Positions 47,173-59,449 of a stretch of 64,000 nucleotides of DNA are shown piece after piece. The number at the start of each line of letters is the position of its first letter. Position 1 is the stretch's first letter. Position numbers and translations under genes: made by a program. The DNA comes from Primulina eburnea (taxonomy: Eukaryota; Streptophyta; Magnoliopsida; Lamiales; Gesneriaceae): positions 35,384,682-35,448,681 of the forward strand of contig NC_133104.1 of assembly GCF_022965805.1 (NCBI RefSeq), written 5' to 3'. A model generated the notes under the pieces. That model saw only the letters and a list, made by a program, of their open reading frames with translations, searched no databases and was not told the DNA's origin.

Positions 47173-47637
47173 TGTCGGCAAAATGGGCCAATAAAATAAG
47201 ATTTATTTGACATGCAATTAATGTGTGGTGCATTAATTTGACTAAATAATTTAAGACGGAAAAACGTGGGTTGGCGGAAATTTCGTGGAAGTTTCATATA
47301 GAAGATAGAAGACGTGTTTTTAACGCGTCTTCACACATACAAGAGACTATATAAATAGAGCTCCCCCTTTCGTTCTGAAATCATCCCTTTTTCAAATTTT
47401 CTCTCATTCTATAGCATTTGAGCGTTTAGTTCTATAATATTTGTGAGGTGTTTCTTCTCTCTTTGGAAATACAGTGAGTGAGTTGTACACCACAAAATAT
47501 TATAGTAGAATTCTTTTCATCTTGTCCGTGGTTTTTACCCTAATAATTTTTTAGGGGTTTTCCACGTAAATCTCGGTATCCAGTTTATTCTTTATTTTCG
47601 GGTTTTATTATCTCAAATTCCGCACTTGTGACCAACA
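47173..47637 (+). mobile_element. Copia 3' LTR, 465 bases
   Basis: Runs TGTCGGCAAA to GACCAACA after the purine-rich 'aagtgagaaaaa'. A TATA box (tatataaatag) is at 47349-47359 and the leader-like 'ttctctctttgg' lies downstream. The length suits Tork/TNT1-type elements. It has no partner in the window. Confidence 0.85.
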
Positions 47638-47813
47638 GTATTCAATTGATTTTCACTACTCTTCATGAACGGGATGCAATAACTTGCATATCTTTATATT
47701 TCTTTTTTTTTATAGGAAACTAAAAATTTATTTAAACTCATAAAAATTTTGTTAACAAGGGAAGTGGATGAGTAATCCACTGAACTCGTACAACTAAAAT
47801 AAACGTAGGATTC

Positions 47814-50800
47814 TCAATAGAAAATGAAACGCCAGTCCCTAACTAGATCAGATACAAGTAGATGATGAAACGATGGCACTGTAGTAGTCCATGTCGCCAC
47901 TTTGAATCTAATCTTCTCCCATAAACCCTCCGTCGACTCTTCTTTTTCGCTGAAAATTCTGTTATTGTGCTCCGTCCATGTCGACCAAAAAATGCAGTGC
48001 ACAATGATATACCAGAACAGCCGACCATCCCTGTTGTTGAGAATTCCTTCCATGACCAACATCTCTCTCGAATATTTAGAAAAAACCCACTCGAATCCCA
48101 TGTGTTGCATAACCCTGATCCAAAATTTGTCTTGTAAAAGAAAAATGTAGCAGAAGATGATCTTGATTCTCCTCATTTTTCTTGCACAAAATGCACCATT
48201 GTGGAAAAAGGACCTGATTTGGTTGTCTCTTCTGTAAATTGTCACAAGTTTGCAATTTTCCCAGAGCAACTATCCAAGAGAAGACCTTTACCTTTTGTGG
48301 AATTGGTACTTTCCAGATGTTAGCGTAGAAGGGTGAAAATTGATTATTTGATTCTTGGAAGAAGGAATAGTAAAGAGATCTGAAAGAAAAAACGCCCGAC
48401 GAGTCCCCTAACCACACCGTGGAATCAGACGAACCTACACTCAAAGAAAAACTGGCTCTAAAATTCATAAAAGGGTAGTAAACTCACACAACTCGACATC
48501 ATTCAACCCTCTTCTGAAGCTCACATCCCAATGGTAGACCGAAGCACCCTGACTATCAGAGACCGAGTAAAACTGAGCAATAGGTTTGTTAGTAGACGTA
48601 GACAAAAGAAAAAGGTTGGGAAATTGATATATGAAAGACATCCCACCCACCCATCTATCCTCTCAGAATCTCAAAACATTCCCTCCCTTAAGCACGGTAC
48701 CAATCAAGTGTTGACAGGAAGAATGGGACCGAGTAATAAACTTTCAAGGGCTTCTGAAAGTCGAAGTCCTAGCATCCCTGATATCCCTTCCATTATCTTT
48801 GAAACCATATATGCTTCCCACAAATCTTTTCCACATAGAATCATGTTCAACAGCACATCGCCACCACCACTTCCCTAACAGCGCTTTATTCCTCAGTCGT
48901 CAGGATCGTAGCTCCCTTCTGGTTCACATATTATTGGTGTTATCGTATAAGGGTTTTATGAGAGTTAAAAGGTCTGTTGAGCTCCTCGTGGCTATGTCAT
49001 AATAGATCCGAACACTTGCCCCGGATCGACTTCCAGATCATAATTGTTCTAGTAAAGAACTAAAGAAAAGATATAAATGGGAGATAGAAAAAAGAGAAAA
49101 AAAACTAATTATAGAAAAATCTCTCAAAGGTCGTATGCTGCCCAATCCTAAACCTACCAATTCTTTCGGTTTGCACACTTGAGTCTAGTTAACAACATGA
49201 CAATGAGCCTCCCCATCCGCACCATCCCAAAGAAAATTCCTCATTAAAGTTTCCATTTGCTTCGCTACTCGTTGAGGCACCATAAAAAGTGACATGAAGT
49301 AAGTAGGCTGAGCGTTTAGCACCGAAGAAATGAAAGTTAATCGGCCTCCCCTAGAAAGATAAGCCTTTTTCCAGCTTGCCAACTTTGTTGACATCTTGGA
49401 CACTACCGGTGCCCAAAATTCTGGCTTCTTAGGTGTCACCTCCCAATGGTGCCCCAAGGTACTTGATAGGCCACTGTTCTTTCTTGCACCCCACCGTTTC
49501 AGCTAGCTCATCGATCTCTTCATCAGAATGGTTTAGTCCGAGCAAGGAACTTTTATAAAGATTTATTTTCAGTCCTGATTTTGAGCAGAAAGTTTGTAGT
49601 AATTCGACGACGGTGATCAAGTGACCTTCGTTTGGGACGAGGAATAGAGTATCATCCGCAAATTTTAAGTGTGAAATTTCTACTTTATCTTTCCCAACCT
49701 CAAGTCCTCTCACAGCGTTTGTTATTTAGCATTATCAACCAATCTCCCTAACCCATCGATAACTAAGTTAAAAAGAAATGGGGATAGGGGGTCACCTTGC
49801 CTGAGGCCCCTTTCCCCCTTGAACTTCCCTCTTGGTCTACCGTTAATGAAAACTGAATATGAGACACTCGAAACGCAGCCCTTGATCCATTTCCTCCACT
49901 TACTCCCAAACCCCTTCATTCTAAGCACGTAATCTAAAAATCTCCAATCCACATTATCATATGTCTTTTCCAAGTCAATCTTCAATATCCACATTTTTTT
50001 CTTTTTTCTTCTGTACTCCTCGACTACTTCGTTGGCAACGAGACAACAATCTGTTATTTGTCTTCCTTGAATAAAAGCGCATTGATTCTCCGCCACTGTT
50101 TTTCTCAAGACTTTATTCAATCTATTTGTCAATACCTTGGCCAAAATTTTGTACAAGCTCGTAATTAGACTGATGGGTCTAAAGTCTTTAACTTTCGTTG
50201 CACCATTTTTCTTCGGAATCAAGCAAATGTAAGTCTCGTTTGTTTTTCCATTAACAATCCCATCATTGTAAAAATCAGCAAACACTCTTATAAGATCATT
50301 TTTAATCGTATCCCAACTTTTTGATAAAATGCTAAAGTAAACCCATCCGGCCACCGAGCTTTTGTACCGTCGCAATCAAACACTGCTCCTCTGATTTCAT
50401 CCTCTGAAAAAGGTTGTTCCAGCTGCTCGGCCTCCATCATGTTAATTGGCATCCATTCCACTCCATCTAAACCCGATCCATCCCCTTCAGATTTCCTGTA
50501 TAAATGTTTGTAGTATGTAATGATCTCATTTTCAATCTGTAACTCATCCGTGAGCAATGACCCGTCGTCCAACTCTAGCTTGTCTAAAGTCGCTTTGTTC
50601 CTTCTGTTATGCAAAAGTGAGTGGAAGAATTTTGAGTTTTGGTCTCCATCTTTTAACCATTTAACCTTGGCCTTCTGAGAGTCCAGTTGTAATTTTCGAA
50701 TAATCATAGTCTCCAACTCACATTTGACCTCTCACCGCTGTTCATTTAAAGATTCAGACCACCTTCCCTCGTCCTCTCGGTCATCTAACCGGGTAACTTT

Positions 50801-51762
50801 ATTTCGAAGCTCTGAATTTTCTCATTAATGTCTCCGAAGACCTCTTTATTCCAATTCAGAACCTTAGTTTTTGTGTCTTTAAGCTTCAACATGAACTTGT
50901 AACCTTCCCAACCTTGAGGATTCCCACTGCCCCACCATTCTGACAGAGACTTTTGGAAATTGCTGTGTGTGAACCAAACATTTTCAAATCTGAAAGGAGA
51001 TGGTCCCCATTTAAACTTTGTGGTGTCTAATACTAATGGGTGGTGATCTGAAGTTATTCTCGGCAACACTGTTTGCCGGAAAGTTGGGAAGGTTTCCTTC
51101 CACCCCGTTGTAATAAGGAACCTATCCAATCTGGAACATATTGGGTTATCCCTGAAATTTGTCCAAGTGAACCTCGCATTGAGTAGGGGTGGATCTAGCA
51201 AACCCAACTCCTCAATCAAAGTGTCAAAGCATTGCATACTTATTGTGTTAGTATTGCTGTTCAATTTTTCGCTCAAATTCCTGACAACGTTGAAGTCTCC
51301 TCCTACACACCAATTGTTCCCACAAATTGTGTGCAAGCCTGCTAATTCTTCCCAAAACAGATCTCTATTCCTTGGATTGCAAGGACCGTAAACGGCTGAA
51401 AACCACCATTTACTACCCTTTTTCCACTGTAATAGAATAGATATAGAAAAGTTCCCAATCAGATTGTCACTGAACTGTACCACTCTTGGATCCCACATAA
51501 CTAGAATTCCTCCTGATCGTCCCTCCGATGGTAGACTAACCCAATCAACAAATCTGGATTTCCATAGACTTGAAACAAATCGACGGTCCACTCCAATTTT
51601 CTTGGTTTCTAACACCACCGCAATATCCGGATTTTCCTTTCGAATAACCGTACGCACTAACTCCCGCCTTCTCGCCGACCCACCCTCCCTAATATTCCAA
51701 GAGCAGATAGACAACGTACGGATCCCTTCGAAGATGATCTTTTCTCGTAGTTGATCCCACAT
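47814..51762 (-). pseudogene. LINE ORF2 (endonuclease and reverse transcriptase)
   Basis: The ATG at 51762 opens an APE-type endonuclease (to 50785): SWNIREGG, VVLETKK, AVYGPCNPRNRD, GGDFNVVRNL and the SDHHPL motif. A frameshift near 50785 leads to 50716-50288 and then RT at 50375-49722 (LIPKKNG, DFRPISLI, FIQGRQI, LKIDLEKTYDNVDW, GLRQGDPLSPFLF). Frame 49713-49429 has the catalytic FADD (LKFADDTLFLV). The remainder (49457-49185, then 48650-47814) has SRGGRLTFISSVL and a zf-RVT-type end (KVPIPQKVKVFSW, CILCKKNEENQDHLLLH). A 229-base insert (48901-49129) and a stop at the expected W near 49187 interrupt it. Confidence 0.9.
48901..49134. mobile_element. 229-base insertion in LINE ORF2 with 5-bp duplication
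   Basis: GTCGT at 48896-48900 is repeated at 49130-49134. Removing the insert and one copy joins the ORF2 reading in frame (..GSIR to LRNKALLGKWWWR). The insert has no ORF or clear terminal inverted repeats. It begins CAGGATCGTAGC and ends TCTCTCAAAG on plus. Confidence 0.7.
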
Positions 51763-51939
51763 TTCAACCTAGCAAGCTCTATACTCATCTTACCCGGTGA
51801 TCTGCTTAATTCAATTGCACCCTCTGATCTACTGACCCCTTCCCGAATAACACCCAAAGCATTTGATTTTGTCTCCCTTTCATAGCAAATGGAAGTGTTT
51901 CCCTCGGAACCATACTTGATCAGTACACTTGACTGGCCC

Positions 51940-51947
51940 TTAACCCC

Positions 51948-51978
<31 letters not shown>

Positions 51979-54129
51979 ACAAGAACCGAGACGACCGCCC
52001 CAAGTGATAGGAAGACGCAGGAAATAAGAATTGAATGTTAAAGAAAGAGAAAGACTCGGTGACTGGAAATTGGAAAGTACCTTGCCCACTAAAGGATTAG
52101 GATTATCTAGAATAGAAGGCTGATAGAGTTGCTGGTGTTCTTCCTCTGAATCGAATAACCCTTTAATGTCCACGCTGTCTGATTCATTGTTGACTAAGTG
52201 ATCCGACTGAGAAGATGCGTGACTGCCAGATTCAGTAACATCAAATTCGTCGTCAAGTATGTCGTCTTCTGAATCATTGAGAATAGTATCTTCAAAATCT
52301 TCATCATGAAACTCCCTCGGCTTGGTAGATTCTATATTGGTAATTTCCTTCCTGATCAGCGCATTGGCATGGACTGTTCCCCCGACTTCAATGACATCAG
52401 AAGCTTCATCGGTAGCAGTGTTTGATTTTCCGCAATGGATCTGTCGATAAGTGTGGAATGCTGAACTTTGTCCATTATCATACTCTGGTGAACCCAGCTC
52501 TTTGTCTTCTGTATTTGATAAGGAAAGGACTGGAGATCTTTGAAAATCCTCGATTGGTTTAGGAGTAATTCTTTGTATGATTTTGTCCGCCTTATTTGCA
52601 ATCGATTGAACTACCGGTAAGACTGACTTCTCTGCATCTTCACCATTTTTGAACTGAAGACCAAGTCCCTCTTCGATAATTTCCTTTTGGATGTTTGGAG
52701 ACGTCCCAATATTATCCATATTTCTTCCAATATTAGAAAGTCCCCAACCTGTTGTCGTCTTCTTACCATTAATTACTGCTTGGGCGTATGTCTGCTTTTC
52801 GTAAGTCTCGAAGGCCTTACTGTCAAAATTTTGGGTGATGATTGTGAGTTTCGCATTGACCCTGTTTAAGGGAATTGTAATTTTGTTGTTGATGAACCCA
52901 TCTTTTGTTCCTTTGACCTTGATCTTGGCTGCCCCTAAATCTCGAAGATGCCTTGTATCCTCGCTAACCTGCAGTAGACCCCCACATTTTGCCCCGATCA
53001 ATCTAAAATTGTCCAGCGACCATTGATTCCAAGGTAACCCCAAAATTTTGATCCAGCTGTTGCAGCACTTGATTACCGAGTCTGCTGAATTGATGTTTGG
53101 CCTCCATACCTCGAAATCTAGTGTCACTCAAGATTCGAAAAACCCTCTTTTCAAATTGATGTAAATCGAGAATTCCTTTGGGCATTTAGGCCACCAAACC
53201 GCTTTATTAGCTTGAAACAGATGTACTTCAATCCTTCTCTTTACGTCTTTTCCTAGTAGCCTTTGAACCTGCGACCACGAAACGTTGACCCTTCCTTTAG
53301 TGATGATAATGGCTTCGTTCCAATCTTTCTCTGTAAATTTCCAGCCATTATCCTCCTTAGACTTCTTTACCCCTTGATTGTAAACCCATCCTTTCTTCTG
53401 AACTAGTTTCTGATTGTCTGTATCTCTGATTTTAGCTTTACCATGCGCAGCCGGTTGTTGTTCCACTAGCTGAGCATTACCAGACAGTAATGTAATGAGA
53501 ATATCTAATATCCTTATCCATCCTAAACCCTGAAAACCACTTGGTACGATGATATTCTGTCTCTTCCCCTTTGAAATGAATCTTGAAATCTCTAAAAACC
53601 GGCCTCTTTTGTTCGCAAAGCGTTGTGCTATGACTGTCGCACTCCTGTCCCTTAGTCGATTAAAGTCCACGCATGAATGGGGATGAAGAATGAAGTTTTT
53701 GAGCTTAGAGTTGATCCATGTAGCCTCCTCACGATCTAAATCCAACATATAGCTAGCATTCCTTGTTTTTTCACACCACCGGATCGTCGAGCCCCCATTA
53801 GCCAACTTCAGAGTGAATGTCTTAAATTCGATATTAACCATTTCCTTTCTTACCGTCGTCTTTACGACATGAGACATTGTCCCACTGAATATGATTTCTT
53901 GACAGTGAAAACTCCGACCCAGATGCACAGCTAATCGTAGGAAGAGTAGCCAACTAACTGGGCCGGAAATATTTGTGGAAACCGACGGGAATGAAAGCTC
54001 GGTTGGATGAGGAAGAGACCAACCAAACTTCGAAAAAGAAAGAGAAGAAGGGTACGAGAAGAAATCCGACGAAAAGGAATCCGACGGCCGGCGGCCGCCG
54101 TCGGAGAAAGATGAACGTGGCGGCAGCAA
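51940..54129 (-). pseudogene. LINE ORF1 (DUF4283-like nucleic-acid-binding protein)
   Basis: A single frame from the ATG at 54129 to about 51940, broken by one in-frame TGA (53130-53128). This gives 333 codons before it and about 395 after. The N-terminus is Ser/Pro-rich, followed by FKTFTLKLANGGSTIRWCEK and LDREEATWI. After the stop come SWIKILGLPWNQWS and GGLLQVSEDTRHLRDLGAAK, the pattern of plant LINE ORF1 proteins with a DUF4283-type fold. The last third is acidic (DEDFEDTILNDSEDDILDDE). It ends in a poly-glycine run encoded by 30 G residues. A shifted frame past the run (51940-51657) looks like the true continuation to ORF2. Confidence 0.8.
51949..51978 (-). repeat. 30-base homopolymer (C on plus, G on minus)
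   Basis: An unbroken run of 30 C residues within the LINE, at the end of the ORF1 frame. It encodes polyglycine and marks the point where the apparent reading frame switches. Confidence 0.95.
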
Positions 54130-54261
54130 GACTCAGGAGATGAGGGTATTGATGAAACAGAGAGGGAGCTCGGTGGAATGTTTGGAAGGTGAGAGGGAGA
54201 GCATTTTCAAAAAATTCTCTCTCTAGAAGTTCAAATGTTTTCGCATATCTTTATATTTCTT

Positions 54262-54792
54262 GTTATCGTTTCCAATCGTGGAGCTCCTCGCTTTTACCAA
54301 CTCCATGTCACAAGAATTAACATCACCCATCGCATAGATTGTTCGTAAATTGTGATTATTATTATTATTAATTAAAAATTCAATATAAATATTTTTTAAT
54401 ATGTTCTAAAAAATAATTAAAATTTTAAATTAAAATATATTAATCTAATAAATGATAAAAAAAATTAAATTTTTACAAAATATTTATTTATTGTTTTAAA
54501 ATTTTGAAAGACAAAATAATATGTAATTTTTTATATTTTTTTAGTAATAGATTCACTTATCCAAGATAATAAAAAAAAACAAATTAAAGACAAAAGATAG
54601 TTACCATCATTTAAACTTTATCTCAAATAATATAAATATTTTTTATATAATAATATTTAAAATTTAAATATATTCATTATATTATATAAATAATTTTAAT
54701 CATATTTCAAAGACTAATCCTTATTAATTTTAATCATTAATTACGTAAAATAAAACTCTAGCACGAGTAAAATACCTAAGGACAAAAACTCA
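54262..54792. other. AT-rich intergenic sequence
   Basis: Very AT-rich, with short ATT runs near 54357. No genes or terminal repeats seen. Confidence 0.7.
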
Positions 54793-54950
54793 TGTGAGAC
54801 GTTCTCACGGGTCGTAGTTCTGAGACATATCTCTTATTTGAGACATCCATGAAAAAATATTATTTTTTATGCTAATAATATTACTTTTAATTGTGAATAT
54901 GGGTAGAATTGACTCATCTCACCGATTAAAATTCGTGAGACGGTCTCACA
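54793..54950. mobile_element. MITE-like repeat with TGTGAGAC..GTCTCACA ends, copy 2
   Basis: 158 bases, about 85% similar by eye to 41572-41730, with the same palindromic ends (TGTGAGACGTTCTCAC and GTGAGACGGTCTCACA). It lies about 480 bases downstream of the transporter gene's stop codon. Confidence 0.75.
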
Positions 54951-55183
54951 TAAGACCCACTCAATACTAAGTACACAAAACATATGAGTTATGTTTCAAA
55001 TAGTTTTATGATTACTACTTTTTAGGCACAATAACATTGTGAGAGCATTCCTTCCTTTTTTTCACAAATTTATTTATTATTAAAACCAAAGGAATGAGAA
55101 GGCTTACCAACAAACATTCTGCAAATTGTACATCAATACAAAAACTATACAAGGAAACCAGTATATATGAATTGTACAGGAAA

Positions 55184-55222
55184 GCTGACACAAGTTTCTT
55201 CAAGGCCATCGAAGCTAAAAAG
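55184..55222. repeat. 39-base duplicate, copy in 3' flank of the transporter gene
   Basis: Direct repeat (one mismatch) of 56027-56065 in intron 5; both contain 'caagtttcttcaaggcca' and 'gaagctaaaaag'. Confidence 0.8.
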
Positions 55223-55430
55223 GCCATTTCTGACAAAATCGAGGAAGAATCAACTTCTTACATCTACGTCAGATGAATCGAGACAGGAATAACTGGATGC
55301 AGCAATCAAATCCAGTTGCAGAATCTAGGTACATAAGAGTAATACTTTGTGTTGATCTAAAGCCATATAAACCAATCGACGAGATACAAGATGTCGCTCT
55401 ATATCAAAGCTTGAATTTTTTAACAGATCG

Positions 55431-58400
55431 CTATAAGCCAAATAGATTCGAAAACCAGTCAGAAAGGTTGGCTATCACGAATCCAGCAAATACCTGCAAA
55501 CGGGATAGAATGAAATTAATTTAACTCCCACGAACGGATTTCGAAAGAGCATAGCTATTCTCTGTTTCTCGTTTACCTGAACGGATCCAAGTACATATAT
55601 AGCAGAATAATGACGCCCATGAATCAACATATCAGCCACCATCGCAAGCGGAATGGTCAGAGACATGCCTAACGTGGCCACAAGTGGTGTTGTCCAGACG
55701 ACACATAACGCCCTAATAAGAATAGTCGATTTCGTGAGGAGAAAAATCCAAACTCAAATTAAGAGAGAAAATAGTGCTACACACCAAAAATAGTCAGAGA
55801 TAACGCTTCCAACAAGTCCATTAGCAATCACAACTTCATCCATCCTGGCAGAATGAGGAACGGTAAATTTGGGTTCTATACCCAAAGCCGTCAATGGCCA
55901 CACTGAAATAAAAATGAAACAAAGCAATTAAAAAGTGCTGAAATAACAATAAAAAAAGGTGAATTGATCCACCTTTTTAGCTGTGATGGCCTTGAAGATA
56001 TATAAAAAATGGCCTTAAAAAACTGTGCTGACACAAGTTTCTTCAAGGCCACCGAAGCTAAAAAGTCTGTCCCTGTAGCGAATAAAGGCTTTAAACTAAA
56101 AAAAAATATTAGGAAAACAAATAATGAGGTTTTTGAATCATAAAATATCAAATATTATAGACCACTAACCAAGCCACCAGAGCGCCACAAGTGTAAACAA
56201 TCCAATATAACCAAACAACTTTTGCACATCAACCCGTTCCCCTTCCTCGCCAGAAAACTTCTTCAACAGCACTGCATCATTTTATACAAAAATAACTCTC
56301 ATTAGATGTTTTCGATGATAGTCTTAATTTGTTTAATCATAAGAAGGTTATCATTAGGCCGGACAATCCCACACCTGTAAACAGGCCATATGACATAGCT
56401 GATAGAAGGCCGAAAAGATCCCCAGAAAAAGAATGTTTGCCACTATACAAGAAACAAAAAGAACCATCACTCATTTTCTGAAACATCAAATTGCTAATGG
56501 ATTCTGAGGAATAAACAAGAAATCAAAAGCTCAGATGTATTGTGGAATTTATAAGTCAATGATTACAAAGAGATGGAAAAACCTACGAAGATGTGTTTAG
56601 TTGGGTTTCATCGGCAGCCCAAGTTTTTCCCAAGGTTGTCATGGCAACACCAGTAATGCTGACAAATACAGCAACTACCTTTGCCATATTTAAGGAATCT
56701 TGGCCCAAAAAAGCACCAACAAAGAGAGTAAAAAGTCCCGAAGTAGAAGATAAAACTGTAGTGCTGGCAACACTTGTACGAGCAAGAGCAGCATTCGAAA
56801 AATACTGCAAAAGAGGGACACAAAAAGAATGTGGATACATTAAGGGAATGCAAAGAGTAAGGGTGAAATAAACTCGTGAAGTAGGTCAAAGTGTACAGTT
56901 AAAATCGGTCTTGAGAAAACCCAATTAGAAATAAGCTCATGGTTTTAGGAAATACCTCAGTGAAAAACCAAAGCGGGGCAATGTAAAATCCATAAGTAGC
57001 AATTTCTTTGGTTGTGATTTCTTTTTCATTTCTAGAATTTTTAGCATCATCTACGTGTCTGGAAACCAAAGGCTTTCCCTCTTCATTAGCAGAAAGATCC
57101 AGTTCACTGTCTTTTCTAGTCAGGGATCCCTGACTTTCCAGTTCAAACATTTTCTGTCCCCCGACGTATTTTAAAGGAGAGGCAAGGGGAGAGCACGAGT
57201 CCTCATTCACCCCTTGACCACTTTTGCCGGACCGTCTCTTTAGGAATCTACATATACAATCCTTAACAAATGCTATTGGGAGATATATCACCATCAAAGA
57301 AGCTCCCAGATATGTCACCGCAAATGGTTGCTTATAGTCTGTGAAAATATCCTGTTAAAAACACCACATGTTAAAGAAAACAGCGTAATAACTAAGATTT
57401 TGATTATGAAAAACAATGGCCTAACTTCTTCAACACCGACAATTTCAGAGCAACCAAAAATATTTTATTGAAAAACAAATGAGAACAAGAAAGTTTCAGG
57501 AAATTAATTGAACTCTTTCGTATAGTCTAACATAACTTCTCGACAAGGTGCATCACAAATAGGAAATCCACACATGCAACATTGTCATAGAGTTTTCCAA
57601 TTTTAGAAAGATATCCACCAGCAACACCATACACCACATATTTTCGCTGAATTGGTTGATAAGATTGATAAAACACCACAATAGGTAAATTATTTTTTTA
57701 AGATGAGAATAAATATGAAGTAGATGCCCACAAAAGCCCATTGCATGGTATCTCTCTTGCAAGTACACTCGAGCAAATCATACAAATCTTTTCGCCAACA
57801 AAATCATAAGGAGCTAAGGGCTGTCTGGGACAAGTGATAAATGCAGAGGAGCCAGCTGTACTCTACCCAGTATTGGCAGACTGATGAATTAGGTGGTGAA
57901 AAAGACTCTGTTTTCTGAATAAAAAATAAGTGTAATACTCTGACCACTTACAGTTTGTGAGAATCATTTCACAAGATGATTATATACATAATGAAATCCT
58001 CTAACAACGTAAGTCACTCATTAGAAAAAAAGTATTGCTCATGCTAGTCCACCCCGAAAGAGCGTGAACCACCACAGCACCACGTAATTGAGATAATAAC
58101 ACAATTGGATTAGGTGTTGGAATATCTAAAACTGAGTTGTGTGTACGAATGTACATCAAGATGAATAAGTGGAAATGTGGAATTTCATCTGCAGATTGGT
58201 TCACTATATTAGTTCTTGCTTCTTAGCCAATTCAGACATGTAAATAATAAACTCTGAGCCATAGCCATTGCAGCAATGCTAAGTATGTAATCTTCCAATA
58301 GACGACATAAACCCCAGCAAAAGCACATTTGCCAGATAAAGAAAACCACAGACAACAATTTGATTACATACAGAACAAATAAAAGCCATCAACATGAAAA

Positions 58401-58655
58401 CCAAGTAATGAACACCAAATAGAGCACATGAAATTAAGATACTCAAAAATTAACAAAAAAAATAATTCAAATCCTGAACACAAAGACTAGGAAAGCAACA
58501 CCACCTGGAATTAAGAGAAAGATTTAAGATTTTTAACACTTGAAAAACAATAAAAGACGGGAAAGAAATCCGACCTGAGTGACCTCTGCTGAGGTAACCC
58601 AAATAATGACAACAGCTGCCATCAACAGAAGGCCGGCCCTGTATCTCCACCCCAT
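55431..58655 (-). CDS. Drug/metabolite transporter, EamA/SLC35F5-THI74-like (8 exons)
   Basis: Exons on the minus strand: 58655-58575, 57351-56956, 56804-56587, 56442-56375, 56271-56170, 55902-55785, 55712-55577, 55493-55431. All introns are GT-AG and the frame is kept throughout, giving 393 residues. The start [11 protein letters not shown] is followed by about ten hydrophobic segments (first near residues 7-24 and 36-56). A long polar loop lies at about 57-140, rich in Ser, Lys and Glu. The second half has [35 protein letters not shown] and [11 protein letters not shown], features of the EamA-type family that includes yeast THI74/YML018C and animal SLC35F5. Substrate is unknown for plant members; a membrane carrier role is inferred. 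No disabling change seen. Intron 1 is 1.2 kb. Confidence 0.93.
56027..56065. repeat. 39-base duplicate, copy in transporter intron 5
   Basis: Direct repeat of 55184-55222, lying between exons 5 and 6. The surrounding sequences do not match. Confidence 0.8.
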
Positions 58656-59444
58656 TACAAATCCAAGAAACAACCCAAGTTTTGATACCCAACACAAAAA
58701 AAAAAATCAATAAAGATCTGATCTTTTCATGTCACAGATCTCGTGTCGGCGCAAACTCGAGATTTTCACGATCGCAAAACCGACAAGAGCAATGCTGCTA
58801 AAAAAAATCCAGATCAGAGATCATCCGACGAATAATATGGATTCGCGGGGTTGGAGGAAAATACCAAAAGCTTCAGATTGATGTGGAAGGCCCATAAGAA
58901 ACGAGTGAAAGATTAGTTCTTTCGGGACAATACGAGAGAAGCCAAATGGTTGGAGTAAAATTAGAGTCTCGAAGGTGAAAAAGTGGGAAAAATATGCCAA
59001 ATTAAGACGAGACTGTAAAGTTTGGTAGAATAGTCATATTCTTAGAAATTGGGAAATTCCGAAAAAAGTGAATATAAGTTGACTGGCAAGAGCTCATTAT
59101 CATCACGCGAGTAAATTTGTAATCATTAAACGATGCTAAAATGGATCATGATTGTATTCACATTCTAAAATAATTTTTGTTGTGAGTCAAACTCGGCAAA
59201 CTAAAAGGAACCTACTTAACTCAACTGAACAATAAATTCCCCCCAAAAACAACACTGCCAATAATTAACCAGACAAATATTGTTTGCAATCCAATGGTGA
59301 TTCATAATATTTTATCACATTTGTCCCTATCCTATGCTGTTCAATTTTCATCGCATTCCCATTTCGAAGTCAAGGACGCAGCTCATGTAGAAGCGGCACC
59401 AACAGCAACGCTCGTGTACATTCACTCCTCGGAATAGTTATTAG
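58656..59444. other. Transporter 5' leader/promoter and intergenic sequence
   Basis: Upstream of the transporter start. It should hold the 5' untranslated region, perhaps with a leader intron. The stretch 58740-58950 is less AT-rich and probably transcribed. No firm TATA box chosen. Nothing else recognised. Confidence 0.5.
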
Positions 59445-59449
59445 TGTAA

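Larger units (their letters stand above)
47686..54261 (-). mobile_element. L1-type LINE with 19-bp target-site duplication
   Basis: GCATATCTTTATATTTCTT occurs at 47686-47704 and again at 54243-54261, identical at all 19 positions. The element between them is about 6.5 kb, with its 3' A-rich tail at the left (T-run 47703-47714 on plus) and ORF1 then ORF2 reading leftward. The 5' end carries about 110 bases upstream of ORF1. It is full-length in structure but disabled: one stop in ORF1, several frameshifts in ORF2 and a 229-base insert. It lies about 50 bases beyond the copia LTR. Confidence 0.95.

Noticed and set aside
47814..48269. Possible host gene, 151-codon ORF
   Set aside because: It is the C-terminal (zf-RVT-type) part of LINE ORF2, in line with the upstream RT and the 19-bp target duplication.
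55015..55524. Small ORFs on both strands downstream of the transporter gene
   Set aside because: They lie in the 3' flank and untranslated region or read antisense to exon 8; no motifs.
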